Assembly: GCA_039519185.1 (NCBI GenBank)
Contig: CM076847.1
Coordinates: forward strand, 71,521,864-71,585,863
From: Astragalus membranaceus
Taxonomy: Eukaryota > Streptophyta > Magnoliopsida > Fabales > Fabaceae
Length of the DNA stretch: 64,000 nucleotides
Reading direction: 5' to 3'
Under the pieces are notes generated by a model, which saw only the letters and a program-made list of their open reading frames with translations, made no database searches and had not been told where the DNA came from. Position numbers and translations under genes: made by a program. This document shows positions 43,009 to 56,946 of the stretch, piece after piece. Each line of letters begins with the position of its first letter. The stretch's first letter is position 1.

Positions 43009-44430
43009 TACATCATTGAATTAGTTAACCATGATGACTTCTCAAAATTTCTTTGTGCCTCTGCCTCTCTAATATAATATCCAAGAGTCTTAACCATGAT
43101 TTAAACTTTTCTCTGCAAAAAAAAAAAAGTGAACTGCATCGGTCTCTTGGGAAAGTATTAGCAACTTTTTTTTCGTATTTTTTTCAATAAGATAAATAAA
43201 AAAACAAAATTAAACTAAAGCATAAAAAAAATGTCTAAAGCAATAAAAATCTTTTTTGTTTAATATTGTTAAATTAATCCCCGGCAACGGAGTCAAAAAC
43301 TTGTTGCCGTAAAAACACACTTAGAGCAAGTGTACTATTTCGCAGAAGTAGTATAAAAGATTATCGTATCCATAGAGATTAATTAGCAAGTACCAACCTA
43401 GTCAAGATTATATATTGTTTAGACGAACAATTACTTGGATGGTTATAGAAACAAAATTAAAAGAGATAAATAACAAGAATTAAAATGCAAGATTTAATTA
43501 ATGGAGAGAGGCCTATTTAATTAATGGAGAGAGGCCTAGGGTTACGGTTTCACTTGCAAGCTTCGATTCCCCTATGTCTAATTCTATCTAAATTTCTTTA
43601 TTTTATTTAATTACCAATCTCTTAACTAAATCTATTAATCCGTTTGGTCATTCGCGATTAATATTCTTTTTCCTAAATTAACCCTCGTTTGGTAATGCAA
43701 GAATTTAAATTCAAGAAAAGCATAAAGAACAAAAATGTTGAATGATTGGAAGACTAAATTAAAGTTTAATCATCCATTAATTATAGCTTTAATTATCATA
43801 TAGGTCTACCAACTAATTACAGTACGGTCGCTGATTAACTAATTGATTATGAATATGCAAATGGTTATCAATCCTATGTATGTGATTAAAGCAATAGGAC
43901 AACATTAATTGAAAAAAATAGGAATTCAAACCAGAAATTAGAACATAAAAAGGTCTCTAAGTATGTAAGATTCACCTAAGACCCTATAAGAGGATTTAGG
44001 TATCCAAAGTCATCAAGAACAATAAAGTAAAAATAATTTTCATGAATTACAGAGATAAGAATAGCTCGGTAAATAGAGAAATTCTTGGTTTAAGTCTTCA
44101 ATATCTTTTTTCTGATCCAAAACTCTCTCATAGTATCGAGAACGGTATCCAAATTTCCTTTTTCTCTTCTTCGCCCCGCTGCCGTCCCACTACTCCCTTT
44201 ATGTATGTACGTGCAAATGCCTTTTTCATTCCTTCCCGTAATTGGAAGGTGCGGCACCTTTGTAATTGAAGCTCCGCCTAAATCTTTCAATTCTTTTCCT
44301 TCTTAATTGACGTCAGCTTACAATTCTTAATGGGCTTCATCTTTGTCAACTTGGCCATTCGGCCTTATGTCTTAAATTGGGCTGGCCTTTATTTTCTTCA
44401 CCTTTCTCTTAATTTTAGTCTATATAAATA
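42499..44430 (-). mobile_element. Ty3/gypsy (Athila-type) 5' end fragment
   Basis: On the minus strand an LTR-like segment (44430 down to 43302) ends ...CGGCAACA. It is followed by AGTTTTTGACTCCG and the rest of an Athila-type primer site, TTGACTCCGTTGCCGGGGA (complement at 43278-43296; typical form TTGGCGCCGTTGCCGGGGA). The internal part is cut at 42499, where it meets the LTR of element A. The upstream end of the LTR is not defined, because the LINE adjoins it. Confidence 0.7.
43278..43296 (-). other. Primer-binding site, Athila-type (mutated)
   Basis: The reverse complement reads TTGACTCCGTTGCCGGGGA; it differs from the common plant Ty3/gypsy primer site at three positions. It abuts the LTR terminus TGTTGCCG (inverted) within about 5 bp. 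Confidence 0.75.
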
Positions 44431-46557
44431 TTTTTTTTTAAACAAAAAGGAAAGGAGCCTCGTTAAAACCTTCTGATGCAAAACCCTCTTTAGGGATAAA
44501 AACACCAAGAAGGAAAGAGTACTCTCCCCTATTTCATTAAAAAATAAAAAGCAAAAATACAAAAAGCAAGGGGGGACATAAACCAAAACCCCTGCAAACA
44601 AAAATTACAAAAATTACTGTCTGAAATGAAAAGAAGGAAGACCAACCATATTACGGTTAAAATCATCCTGAATAAAAGTGGGAATAGAATTCCACCATTG
44701 GAAGCCAGATAGGGTAGTTCCATGAGACGCTAGCTTATCAGCACAATGATTTCCTTCCCGAAAAATATGAGTGCAACTGAAAGTCATGGATTTTAGAAGA
44801 CCCATGCAATTAAGCCAGCGGTTGCGGATACTCCAAGGCACAATGGAATGAGACGAAATGGCCATAACAGCAAGCTGAGAATCACTCTCAATCCATAAAC
44901 GATGCCAACCTTTATGGAAAGCCACCTCAATGGCTACCATGATTCCAACAAGCTCAGCATGAAGAGCGTAATTTGTACCAAGAGGAAGCATGAAGCAACC
45001 CAGTGATTCAGCATTACTATCGCGAAAGATACCCCCACAAGCAGCTAAACCAGGCGAACCCCTAGCAGCGCCATCTGTATTACACTTAACCCACAAGCAA
45101 GGAGGGCACTTCCAAATAACCTCTATAATTGTCGGAGCCTTACGAGGCTTGCAATCAACTGAAAACGCTTTAAGAATCAAAAAATCCTGCATGGAGTTTG
45201 ACGTGGAGCCCTTGCTGAGATTACCAGAAATGCTCACATTTGCCGTGATCAAGTTCTTCATGTGAGTGGGCAAGATCTTCTTGTTGTCAAAACGAATCTG
45301 ATTCCGAGAGTGCCAAATAGCCCAAAATACATTAATAACAGCGGCGGTAACAACATCTTTCACTTGGTTGGACCAAGGGCGCTGACAAACCTCAAAAATC
45401 ATCTCCGGGGAGGAAACATTAATATTAATTGAAAGCTTACCACTAAGCCAGTCTCAGAGCTTCTTAGCGAAAGAACACTCACAGAAAAGGTGCAATGATG
45501 TCTCATATTCCGCTTCACAGAGACTACACATGGAGACAGTTCCACAACCACGGTTTCTAAGCTGCTCATCTGTAGGCATACGGTTATGAAGGATACGCCA
45601 GACAAGAAGAGATTTGGAGGGAGGGATGACACTACTCCAAACATTTCTGAACCGCCTAATAGGCTGCCCTATAGGCCTATAATGAAGATAAGCAGTCTTA
45701 AAAGTAAGCATACCATCTGTAGAGTTTTTCCAAATCAGCTGATCCTGAGAGTCAAATGAAGGCAGATCTTTTTCACGAAGGAGCGAAGCCAGCTGAGGAA
45801 AGATATTAGAAAGAGATGTTGGAATACACCAGTGACCATTCTGAATGAAGTCACAAACACGGACTTTTAGATAGTTCTGACGATGCTCAGGGACATTGGG
45901 AAGGTTTACCAGAGGGTCCGACATCCACGGATCTATCCAAAAGTTGATACAGTCACCTTTACCAATTTGCCATATGCAATTTTCATGGATATCTGATAAA
46001 TGAGCACGCAAAGTACCCCACAAAGACGAACTGATATGATAAGAGATTGTAGTCCTATTTCTGAAAACCCGAGATCTTAATAAGACAGCCCAGCTGTTCT
46101 GGGAAATGCTGAGTTCCCAGCTAAGCTTAAGACAGGCTGCCTTATTTGTGTCTTTATGGGATCTAATCCCGAGACCCCCCTCCGATGTTGGTTTACAAAC
46201 CTTATGCCACGCCACTGTAACCACTTTACGTTGATTGACGTCACCAGACCAAATGAAATATCTGATCCAAGAATCGACCGTATTCAACAGAGAGGTAGGC
46301 CATTTGTATATCAGGAAGCTGTACACTAACATACTTTGAACAACCGACTTGACAAGCTGCGCTCTTCCGGCAATAGAGAGGAGCGAAGCTTTCCAAGCAG
46401 ATAACTTGGCTTTAATCTTGTCAGCTATAGGCATTAAATAACCAGCTTTAGGCTTACCTTTGAAAATGGGGAGGCCCAGGTAGGTGAACGGCAGCTGGCC
46501 AACAGAGAAGCCCAGTAGCTCGGCAATGTGACACTGGCGTTGATTGGGAACAGCGCC
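44431..46557 (-). mobile_element. LINE 3' half
   Basis: A non-LTR retrotransposon on the minus strand. Its 3' end is marked by a T-run at 44431-44440 (poly(A) on the sense strand), about 180 bp beyond the ORF stop. Its 5' part is missing: at 46557 the sequence changes abruptly to the LTR of element C, and the LINE does not resume on the other side of C. Confidence 0.85.
44614..46557 (-). pseudogene. LINE ORF2 C-terminal part: RT thumb, zf-RVT, RNase H
   Basis: The frame runs from 46557 with PFTYLGLPIFKGKPKAGYL (C-terminal part of the reverse transcriptase), then WHKVCKPTSEGGLGIR, then a zinc-binding reverse-transcriptase domain with WRILHNRMPTDEQLRNRG and CSLCEAEYETSLHLFCEC. An in-frame TGA at 45454-45456 follows AKKL, where TGG would be expected (DWLSGKLS follows in frame). 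Downstream an open frame (44614-45402 from the first Met) holds RNase H with CNTDGAARG, HAELVGI, ESDSQLA and NHCADKLASH, which keep all four catalytic acidic positions. The single stop and missing 5' half make it non-functional, but decay is slight, so the insertion is fairly young. Confidence 0.92.
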
Positions 46558-49500
46558 TGTTGCACCCGAAAAATCCGGTTGGGATTTCTCGATGTACAAC
46601 GTGGAAGAAAATGAAGCCGCCATCAATATTTTAATTTTAAGACCAAAACATTGAAAAAAGGTCTTTTAAACAAGGCGGATGGTCTTTTGAAAACTAGAGA
46701 TGTAGGTTCGGGGGTCGGTTAGGTACGGGGAAGGGATTAGCACCCCGCACCTCCTTTCTACCGAAAGGGAACCATTAACTTGATGTGTGGTTTGGACAAA
46801 AGTTTGAGTTTGAAAGCGGTTTGTTTCTTCTTTTCTTTTCTTTTTATTTCATTTGAGAAATTGTTTTATTGAAAACGAGGGGGAAAGGGATATTTTTGGT
46901 TATCTTTGAAAAGCGGAACAAAAACAAAGATTTTTTAAAAGGGTGCTTGACGGGACAGGACCCCGCTCCTACGTACCCTCACCGGAAGAGGGATCAAAGC
47001 TACGTAGTTCTCGGGTTTTGGTTTTGAAAAAGGATTGAGCTTTCGCGAAGACCGAACAACAACGGTTAGAATGGTCTCACTACTAACTCTTTTGAAAATG
47101 AAATCATCATTAATGACCTAATCGGCAACGGCGCGATTGGTGTTTAATGACAATTGATTTATTTTGGAGAAATGAATAAGTTTTCGAAACTGGGATAGAG
47201 CTTTTGCGAAGACCGAAACAACAACGGTTAGAATGGTCTCGCTACTAACTCCTTTTGAAAACAACATCATCATTAACGACCTAATCGGCAACGGCGCGAT
47301 TGGTGCTTAATGACAATTGATTTATTTTTGTTTTGAAAGTAAAAGTTTCTTTTTGTTTTGAAATGATTTTAGGAAATGGGTTTTAGAAAAGGAGTAGAAC
47401 ATTTCAAGTCAATTCTAAATCCATAACCAAATACAAATGAATGAATAATACTCAAGCAAACATGAACATATCACTCATTAACCAAGATTAAACATGCCCA
47501 TACAATCAAAGGATTCAATTATTAAAGATGCAAAACAAAGTTCTCAAAGTAATTGTGTGTGTGTGAGAAGGATTGTATTTACCCTAATGGCTCTATGCTA
47601 CAACATGCATGTAGACTTACGTCTCCATTAGGAGGTCATACAAGTGGAGAGGAGGGCACACAATCAAGTCAAGACATTTACATGGCATCAAGAACAAGTG
47701 AATACAATTGATTGTAAACATAGAGTATTCTAAGTTAAATGATTGAGTATGTAAGCAATGATGCATGATTAGGTAAGCATGTAAGTGCATGAGTGTACAA
47801 GGAATGGACGCATAGCACTTTATTTATGAATGGATGGCATACAAGGATGCAAGAGATATAAGCATATGAAGATGCATGAGAATGTCACATAAACTAAATA
47901 TGAATGAAGATGCATGAATGTGAAAATGTTTTGGGTATTTTTGCAAGTTGATAAGTTGTAAAACTTTAAGTAAAAAGTTAGTGAAAAGTAAAGTAAAAAT
48001 GCATGAAGTAAATGGTAATTATTTAATGAGATGGTAAAGTAAAAATGCATGAGGTAAATGGTAATTATTTAATGAGATGGTAAATTAAAAATGCATGAGG
48101 TAAATGGTAATTATTTAATGAGATGGTGAAGTAAAAAATGCATGAGGTAAATGGGAAGTATTTAATGAGATGGTAAAGTAAAAATGCATGAGGTAAATGG
48201 GAAGTGGTAAAATCTTTTTAGGTTTTAGTAAAAAGTTAATGAAGTGGTAAAAACCAAAGTAGTAAAATATTTTTATGTTTTGGTAAAAAGTTAATGAATG
48301 GTAAAGTAAAATGGTAAAAAGTAAACAAACACAATTGCATAACTTGCACTTTCCCAAACACAATCAAAATGACAATTTTCAAGCAATCAAAGAGGGTAAA
48401 AATAGGCCTTATGGCCGAATGCATAGCAAGGAAAACTCAAGCACGAATTTCATCATGTTCTTGCAACCAAATCACATCAATGAGCATATGAACATAAACC
48501 CTAGGATCTACCCATACATTTGATGCTCAAACAATTGTCATTCCATCATTTATTTCAACTCAAAATCGAAAGGAAATGCAAGAACAATAAAAACCCTAAT
48601 TTCTACCTATGAACCTAAAGGCATAGTTGGCTAGATCCACTTTTTTATTTAACTTAAACACCATAAATGAACAAAGAAATGCATGAACCACTAAAAACAC
48701 TACATGGCCGAAACCTTTTTTGAAAGAAAGTGATGTTTTATTTCATGAACTTTAGTGAAAAATGTGTAGAAATGCAAGGAAAATTATTCAAACACAAGAA
48801 TCTTCCCTTCAAGGCCAAGGACCCATCTCAAACACCCAAGGCTCCCAATGTCCTTGTCCAATAATGTTTGAAATGAGTCCTCAAAGCTTCTTTCAAGAAG
48901 GAAAGAGGAGTAGAAGAGAGATTACATAATGAAAATTAAAGAAAATGCAAGGGTTTGTGAGCTTACCTCTAGATCTTGCTTGAAATGAAGAAGAAGATCA
49001 AAATAGAAACCAAGAACACTTGAACCTCCTCTTGAATCCCACGAAAATCACTTGATCTTGAAGGATTTGATGATGAAATTTGAAGATAATGCAAGATTAG
49101 AAGTGGATCTAGTGTAGGAATCAAGAATAATGAAGTTTGGATGGTTGAAAATTGAAGAATTGGTGGTGGAAATGGTGGGAGGTGGTCTTGGGTTTGAGAG
49201 GGGAGGAGGAGAGGAATTGTGGTCTGATTGTGTGCTAGGGTAAAATGAGGATCCCCCCTTTGGTTTCTTATTTTTGGGTTTTATATGAGGTGCAAAATTA
49301 AGGGTATATAGGACATTGTGCTTTTGCCAACCATTGAGATTTGAGATAGAATTTGAATCAAGGGCCAAGATTGCAATGCACATGGATTAGGGACAAAGAG
49401 AAAACACAAATGAGTGAGGAATGGCTGGTGTCATATGAAATTGAAGAGTTTTTTGTACACAAAAATTGTTGAGGGCAATTAGGTCAATTTGCACATAGTT

Positions 49501-50211
49501 GTAGCCTAGGATTTGATCTAGAATTTTAATCAATGGCTAGGAATACAACTCACATGGATTAAGGGTGTTGAAGAAACACAAATGAGGGTGAAAGGAGGGC
49601 TGAAATTCGCAGCCATGAGGAGGGAAGGAGAGGGAAAAAAATGCAAGTTGTCACAAAATAGTACATTTTGTCTTATTGAGGACACTTCCCTTTTTTGAGT
49701 TTTTTTTGAATTTGAAATTTTGGGCATGGGAAATAATGGGAATGCAACTATTGAAAATGTGGCACATGTTTTTGGGCACCATAAAATATTCCCTCTTGTC
49801 ACCCATGACAATAAAAATTGTCACTTAAGAATTGAGGAATATTTAATGGTCTTTTTTATTTTTCTATGCACTAAAAATGGAAAAATACATTTTTAATTAT
49901 TTTGACTAGGGTTTTCTTTCTAAAAAATTGTACAAAAATTATCCTTGATAGAATAAAAATGTACTTTTTGTGGATGTGCATTTTTTGCGAGAGAATCATC
50001 TTTTTACGAAAAATGACCAAAATGCCCTTTTTGACCCTAAAACCCTAATTTGCTTAAAAAGTGCACTCCAACCCTAAAAATGACTTTAAAGACCTTGGAA
50101 TGACTTCTAAGACCCAAAATGCAATGCATAATGCTCCTCACTCCTCAAATTATTTATTTTTTGGGGAAAATTAGGGTTTTGACCTAAGCCGGACAAAATT
50201 GGGGTATGACA
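46558..50211 (-). repeat. Element C LTR (left)
   Basis: 3654 bp. It contains two units of an approximately 170-bp repeat with hairpins (47038-47150 and 47195-47320), and a 46-bp tandem repeat (47990-48205). Against the right copy only scattered small differences were noticed, chiefly homopolymer length and a short deletion near 57235. Confidence 0.93.
47990..48205 (-). repeat. 46-bp tandem repeat in left LTR of C
   Basis: About five copies of a 46-bp unit containing ATGCATGAGGTAAATGG and ATTTAATGAGATGGTAAA. The identical array is at 58370-58583 in the right LTR with one base less. Confidence 0.95.
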
Positions 50212-53200
50212 GCTGCCCCTCTTTATCTGGGTTTTAACGAGGAATATGGATTGACTGAAACATATTCCGAGGCAAAATAGAGATAAAGAATTCAGGAATT
50301 ATACCGATTTTGTCTACTTGGGGAAACCCGAATTTTCCTCTTTTTTCTTTTTCTATTTTTTTTGAATAGATGGGCTTGAGAACAAACGGGGAACGGTTAA
50401 CACTTGGCGCATTAACCGAGAGAGAAAATGACGGACCACTCGGGATCTGAAGGAGCACTAAGGCTCTGAAGGACCACTCAGGGTCTGAAGGAGCACTAAG
50501 GCTCTGAAGGACCACTCAGGGTCTGGAAGGCTGCCTAGGCCTTAATTGAAGGACCATCGTGGTCTGAAGGGGCGCTACTAGCTATGGTACTAGTAAAACG
50601 GTCTGAGGGGGCCTTTGCGTTCGAGCGGCCATGATGGGTCAAGATCAGATCCGGAACTGATATGTTGACCATGAAGGACGTCCACTGTGTCTTAGGCTGA
50701 CACAACTAGTCTGAAGGACCACTCGGGGTCTGAAGGACTTACCCGCAGCTCGAATACGAGGTGAAGTCTGCTTTTGAAGGGACACTTGGGTCCTGAAGGG
50801 ATTCACGAATCCTGTTGATTGATTGATTGAAATGACCAATGCTGCCGCACTGGATTGAGGTACCTGCATACGTCAGCTGATGCGAGGAATGGTGCATGGA
50901 GTATGGGTGCATGTTATGCAAGGGCATGCAATGCTATGATTTTGGTGTGATGATGAATGTGGTGGAACATTCCTGTAGTTCTTCTTTTGGTCTGACCGTT
51001 TTTTTCCTGATCAGCTCTTTTTTTTATAGAAATTCTTGAAAAATTGGGTTAACATAGAACAAGAGTAAATAAGGATCACCGGGGATCTGAAGGAGCACTG
51101 GGCTCTGATGGTCTAATTCGCAGTCGATGCTTGGCGCATTGATTGGAGTTAAACTGAAGGACCGACGAGGTCTGAAGGGCATGCCTAAGCCTGATGGACC
51201 AATGGGTCTGATGGAGCGCAAACTAGCAACGGTACTAGTAAAACGGTCTGCTTGGAGGGGTGGCCTTTTTCGAGCGGCCATGGGTGGCAAGGTCAGGTCA
51301 TTGACTTGATTTGCTCACCTCGAAGGACGTCCACTGTGTTTTTTAGGCGGACACAGCTAGTCTGAAGGACCTGGGGTCGGATGATCCGTCGGTTGCTCGA
51401 TAACGCGACGTGCGATCTGGATTGAAGGACCATTGATGGTCTGAAGGAGCGCTTGGGCTCTGAAGGACCACTGGGGGTCAACAAGAGTACTGGGACTCTG
51501 AATTGTGATATGAGACCAGCGCTTGGAGCACTGACTTTGAGGGAACAAACTATTGGGATTGGTACATGGCGTATCTGCCTAGAACATACCTAATGAATGC
51601 ATTTACCTGAGACGGGAAAAGCTATCTATATTTGGCATGTCTAAAAATGCAATGAATGATGTATGCGTGCAATATAGGTATGTGAAATGGTAGGCATCCG
51701 ATGGGATGAATGAAGCGGGGCAGATGATGTGAGTTGAAGTTGATGGAACATGGAGGTTGACAACCAACGTATGTGAATGCAGATAAGATATGAATGTGAT
51801 TGTGCTGATTAATGATGAGTGTAATGGAATGAGCAATTTTCCTCCTTTTGTTTTTTTTGGCTTTTCTCTTTTTTTTTCTTTGGTATGAGTGTATGAAATG
51901 CAAAGTGTGAATGTGATGCAAATGTAATGCTTCGATGCGAATGCCATGCATGGTACAAAGATATGATTAGTGATGTAAAAAAAACTCTTTTTTTTTTGGG
52001 GGCAACGATGAGACCGGCACTTGGACATCTATCGAAGCAAACAATGTCATGCATGTAATGTGATGAACATGGGATGATGAATGAAATGGGTATACCATGG
52101 GTGTTGAACCTGATGGAATGATGGACGGATTTTTCTTTCTGCTTTTTTATTTATTTATTTTGCTTCTTTTCTTGACGCATGCAATGCGAATGTGAATATG
52201 ATGCGAATGTAATACTTTGATGCAAATGATATGGTGAATAAAGGAAACACATGAATGCGTAGCAAATGATATGATTGGTGATGTAGAAAGCTTTTGACAA
52301 CGATGAGACCGGCACTTGGCACGTCTATCGAAGCAAAAAAGTGTTACAGGTATGCAATGTGATGAATGTACAATGCGAAAGTAAATGGACTACAAAAGGT
52401 CCGTGAATGATGGATGTTGAAGTTGGTCGCAAACAGAAATTGATAAGCTGTGTGTGCGAATGCAGATAACATGCGAATGCAAAGGTACTGCTGGCTGCAT
52501 GATGGAATGATTTATGCTTTGGTGGGGGCAACGGGTGAAGTGTGGATGATTTTTGCCTTTTTGGTTTTCTCTCTCTTTTTTTTTTGAATAAATGGATGAA
52601 TGCGCGCAGGTAATGCCTAAATGCAATAGTTGTGGTAGATGCATGGCTTGTTGTCGAAATACAATGTATGGTGCAATGATTTATGATATGGTATAATAGT
52701 AATGCATGCAAATGTGCTTTGTTTTGAGATGAGAAATGAGACTTTCGATGCGAGGGGTAGAGAGGTGAGTGCTCTGGAATAATCATTCCTTGGAAAGAGG
52801 TTTGAATTCAGACATGGCAATCTCAAGGTTGTTATTCACAGACACTGATGTGCAAAAACTATTTGACCGTATTTGCAGACTCGCTTATTTTGCTCTCCTA
52901 TGATGGTGCCCCATGATGATTGATTTTTTAGGTCCACAAAGTTAGCTGAGTGAGTTTCCGACTTTACATTATTAACTTGTGTTCTCTCTCTTTAAAGCAT
53001 AAACATGTAGAGTAGTGCAAATACAGATGAATGAGTCAGTTGACTTGGTATGACAGATATGACACGTGAGGGGATGAAAGGTAGCTTTTTGCCAAGGTCA
53101 TGAAAGGTGGAACTGCCCCGATTTAGACTACTGGTGAAGGTGCGTGCATAACTTGCCCCTGTCTAGTGGTGACGACAGCCAGGGTTGTAGAGGAATAATG

Positions 53201-56200
53201 AATTGGAAGTACCATGACTTTGGAATGAAGGGTGGCAAACAAGAGATTCTGTCTCAACCCACGACGTTTGGTGTTGCCCCAATCTTGACGAGAGCAAGGT
53301 TGCCCCGACTCGAGTTTGCAAAAGGCTGTATTTAGCATGGTGGGTCGAGAAATTTCCCTGGTGTGGTCTCATGGATGTGAATATGACGAGGGGATGAGAT
53401 GGGCGTAGGGCGAATTTCCCCGACTTTAGGTGGAGTGAAGGGTGACGGGATTGCCCCACTTTGGAATGGTATTTCAAATGATTGTTTCTAGTGGGGTTGT
53501 GAAAGGAGACAGAGTTATGGTGATGGTTATGAACTGAGGGTGATATATGAATGGGGTGGGCAATGAATAAACCTCCCCAAAGTTGAGTGGAGTGAGAGGT
53601 GAAGGGAATGCCCCCTAGTACACACTTTTGGTTCTCTTTAAGAACAACTCAAATGCAATGAAAGTTTTGACTTTTTAGTATGAGGAGGGGCTCCATTTGG
53701 TGACCACTAGACCTTGTTTTAATGCAATATGAATGCATCTTGGAGTGCAAGTCCTTCTCCTTTTTACCGACTTTCCTTTTTTGATTGTTTGTTTTTTCTT
53801 TTGAGCAGCTTTCTTTTTTCTGCTTGTTTGTTTTTCTTTTGAGCAGCTTTCTTTTTTCTGCTTGTTTGTTTTTTCTTTTTGAGCAAACACGTCATAAATA
53901 GATAAACTTATTTGTCCTAAGATTAAAACTTTGAGAAAACAGGAGCAACCGGTCATTGATCAGAATGGATCTTTGGAGTTGTGATGTGGCTAATGGTTAA
54001 TGATTTATGAAGGGAGGGATAATTGGGCTCAAAGAAGTATTTGATGATTGATGGAACAGATGTTTTTTTTTTAGTGGTATAATTTGGCCAGGTTAATGGT
54101 TTATGAAAGAATGAGTTATTAGACTCAATGAGGTGTTTGAGGTTTTATTGAGATGAGAACCTCTTATGTGCCTCACGGTAAAATGAACCTGTTTCAGGGT
54201 TGTAACGTGGTCAAGGGTTTATGGAGGATAGGCCAAAGAAAGTGTTTGAGGGTTTATTTCAGACAAGGATCTCTCATGCGTTTAATGGTATCAGCTCACC
54301 ATTTCTACTACTTTTGCTTTTTTTTTCAGGATTTTTCCTTTTCAATCCTCTCTTTTTCCACTTTCTTCTTTTTTTTTTGGTGTGATTTTTCTTTCTCTTT
54401 CTTTTGAGCTAAGTGAGCTGATAAAGGTGATACACAATTTTTGATGTGAGATTGATCCTTGTCTAGGGTGATTGAGATTTTTGGGATTTTTGGCTTAAGG
54501 TGTTTTTGGATATGGAATGATGGCCAAACTTCATTTCAAAATCATGATTGCTTGTTTTCTCAAAAATTAACCCAAGGACAATAATTTATTAATTACTTTC
54601 ATATATTTGCTCTTTTTTCTTTATTTCTTTTCATGCTCTAATTTTTGCTTAGGCCGCTCTTACGAGTTTTCGACCTAACGAGCTTTTTTTTGATTTTTTT
54701 TTACTTTTAAAAAGACTTGCACCAAAGGAATACAATGTTAACAAGATATCTAGTGACGACAAATTTGCCCCAGTATGGAGGACCAAGAGTGGTATTTCAT
54801 TAGGGGGACCAACCAAAAAGCCAACTATGCACTAATCTGGGGGATATGTACTTTATGGGTGGTCGGGGTGGGATTAGACTTGGGCGAGGGATGATGACAA
54901 TGTAGGGATGCTAACTGACTCAAACAAAAATAAAGACACATGTCACACAGAAGTTACTACACGAATGCTTCGCAGAGAGTTAACATTAGTTAAAACGTGA
55001 AAGAAAAATTTTTGTGGACCATTTCGGTCATTCATCATGGGGTGGGTGAGATGCAATGCTTTGTTGATAAATGTGAACAAACTGCTGATTTGAAAAACCG
55101 AGTGCCTTGAAACACCTTGAGTTTGCAACTAAGTAAGACTAAACTTTTCCAAAGATGAATAAAAAAACTTCGCACAAACGTCTCACCTCTCATCACAATT
55201 TTTTTTGGAATTATTATTGTTTCTCTAGAATTATGCTCATTTTTTTTTATGCATGATGTGAATATGCAAATGAATGAGAATGCAAAATGGATAAATACAC
55301 ATGAGAATGCGAATGAAATGAGAATGCAAACGAATAAATGTGAATGAAATGAGAATGCGAATGGATGAATGTGGATTTATCGCGTCAGGGAATTATGAGC
55401 TTTTCATTTGGAGAGTACAGTACAAAATTTGATTTTGACTTTAGCATGCATGGCTTCTCTCCAAAATAAAGCTTTTAACTATCTGGTGGTCATAAAAATT
55501 CATGCAACATGAGATGTTTATTTGATTATTTTTGTAATGCAAAGAAAAAATGCATGTAGTATGTTTTCTAAAAACTTGTGGAAAATAACAATTTTTGATT
55601 TTTTTTGATTTTTTGATTTTTTTGATAAAAGGCGGTATGCACTAATACTTGTTTGAATGCAAGTGCAATGCAACATGTATGATTTCCTGTTTATCTTAGT
55701 GCCGGGAATCACGGCGTACTATGTCTTGCCATAGGTTTAACGGTGGATTTTGATTATTTTTTCTTTGAAACACAACAAGGTTAGAATCAATTAGCGAAAC
55801 AAAGCACATTCCATGCATTCAAACTTAAACAAACACCTCGGAGTGTACGCTGTTTCACTTTTGATTCCAGACCGTGCCTATGACAAGATATTACTTTGTG
55901 ATTCCACACCATGCAATGATGCGTGCATGAGTTGCAGAAACTTATGTTTTATGTTATGCGGGGATGTATGCAAATGATGATGGTATTTTATGCATGGGCA
56001 GATTAGGGTAAAACCTTTATTGGCATTAGTTCAAGTTTTTGTTTTCTCTCTTTTTTTTTTGAAAAATGAGGGCCGTACGTGGTTTCATATGGACCAAGTA
56101 AGAGAAAGGCTACAACGGCAGCTCGTTCTCTCTTTTTTTTGAAAAGAGTGGGCCATATGTCACTTCGTATGGACCGGCAGAAGAAAGGCTACAACGGCAG

Positions 56201-56946
56201 CTCTTTCTTTACTTTTTATTTAAAAAACCTCCTACTCTTTTTTTTGAAAACATGTCTATATTACCATGCAACACACAATTTGGTATGCCCCTTGTGTCCT
56301 ACGAAGGTGGGGACCTAAGTTCTAGGACAACTCGAATGTTCCTCCCATGCGGGTTCTAGTCACTTCCTCACCAGGCTACCAGAGCTAATTCTCTTTCACA
56401 ATAGCACCCACAACGATGGAACGCCATCTGGTGTGAGGCATCATGAAAGAGCATACTCTGGCTGAAACTTTCGTGAGAGTCGGAAGGACAACAGTCCAAT
56501 TGCCAGTCACTACTCGTTTCCACTCTCCTAAGTTTTGTCAGACCTTGGGTTTTAGGCCCCTCTCAAAGCATAGTAAGCATAAGGTGTGAGTGTGTGCAGC
56601 AAGGGCATACCGCCTAAAACTACCCACATATATCCCCCCACCTGCAAATGAAAACCCAGAACAGTCCAGATAATAGCAGGTAATAACATGTCGTCTACCC
56701 TAGGGTTCAATATCACAATACCAATAATTCAACCTAGGCTTCAACAACAGTCATATGCACTGCTTACCTCAAGAAAGGGAGCAGAGAAGAGGGAAACATG
56801 GGGATTGGAAGAATGCATGGGCATAAGCAATAAAAGAAAAGGAGTAAAACAAAGCTTTCAACTCAATTAATTTTAAAACCACACATCAAAGTTAACTAGG
56901 CTTGACCCTCGTCTTTTAAAAAAAGGTCCCCAGTGAAGTCGCCAGC
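50212..56946 (-). other. Interior of element C, non-coding
   Basis: Inverted counterpart of 33122-40367. The shared blocks run in reverse order: minisatellite (about two dimers, 50437-50525), GCATT-word regions (51640-52790, 55250-55380), TGCCCC-containing block (53090-53470), GAAAGCTGCTC-type repeats (53780-53900) and leader block (56380-56620). A 61-codon frame at 54943-55128 is conserved with 34882-35067 in A, but this is isolated and short. No domain was recognised. Confidence 0.75.
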
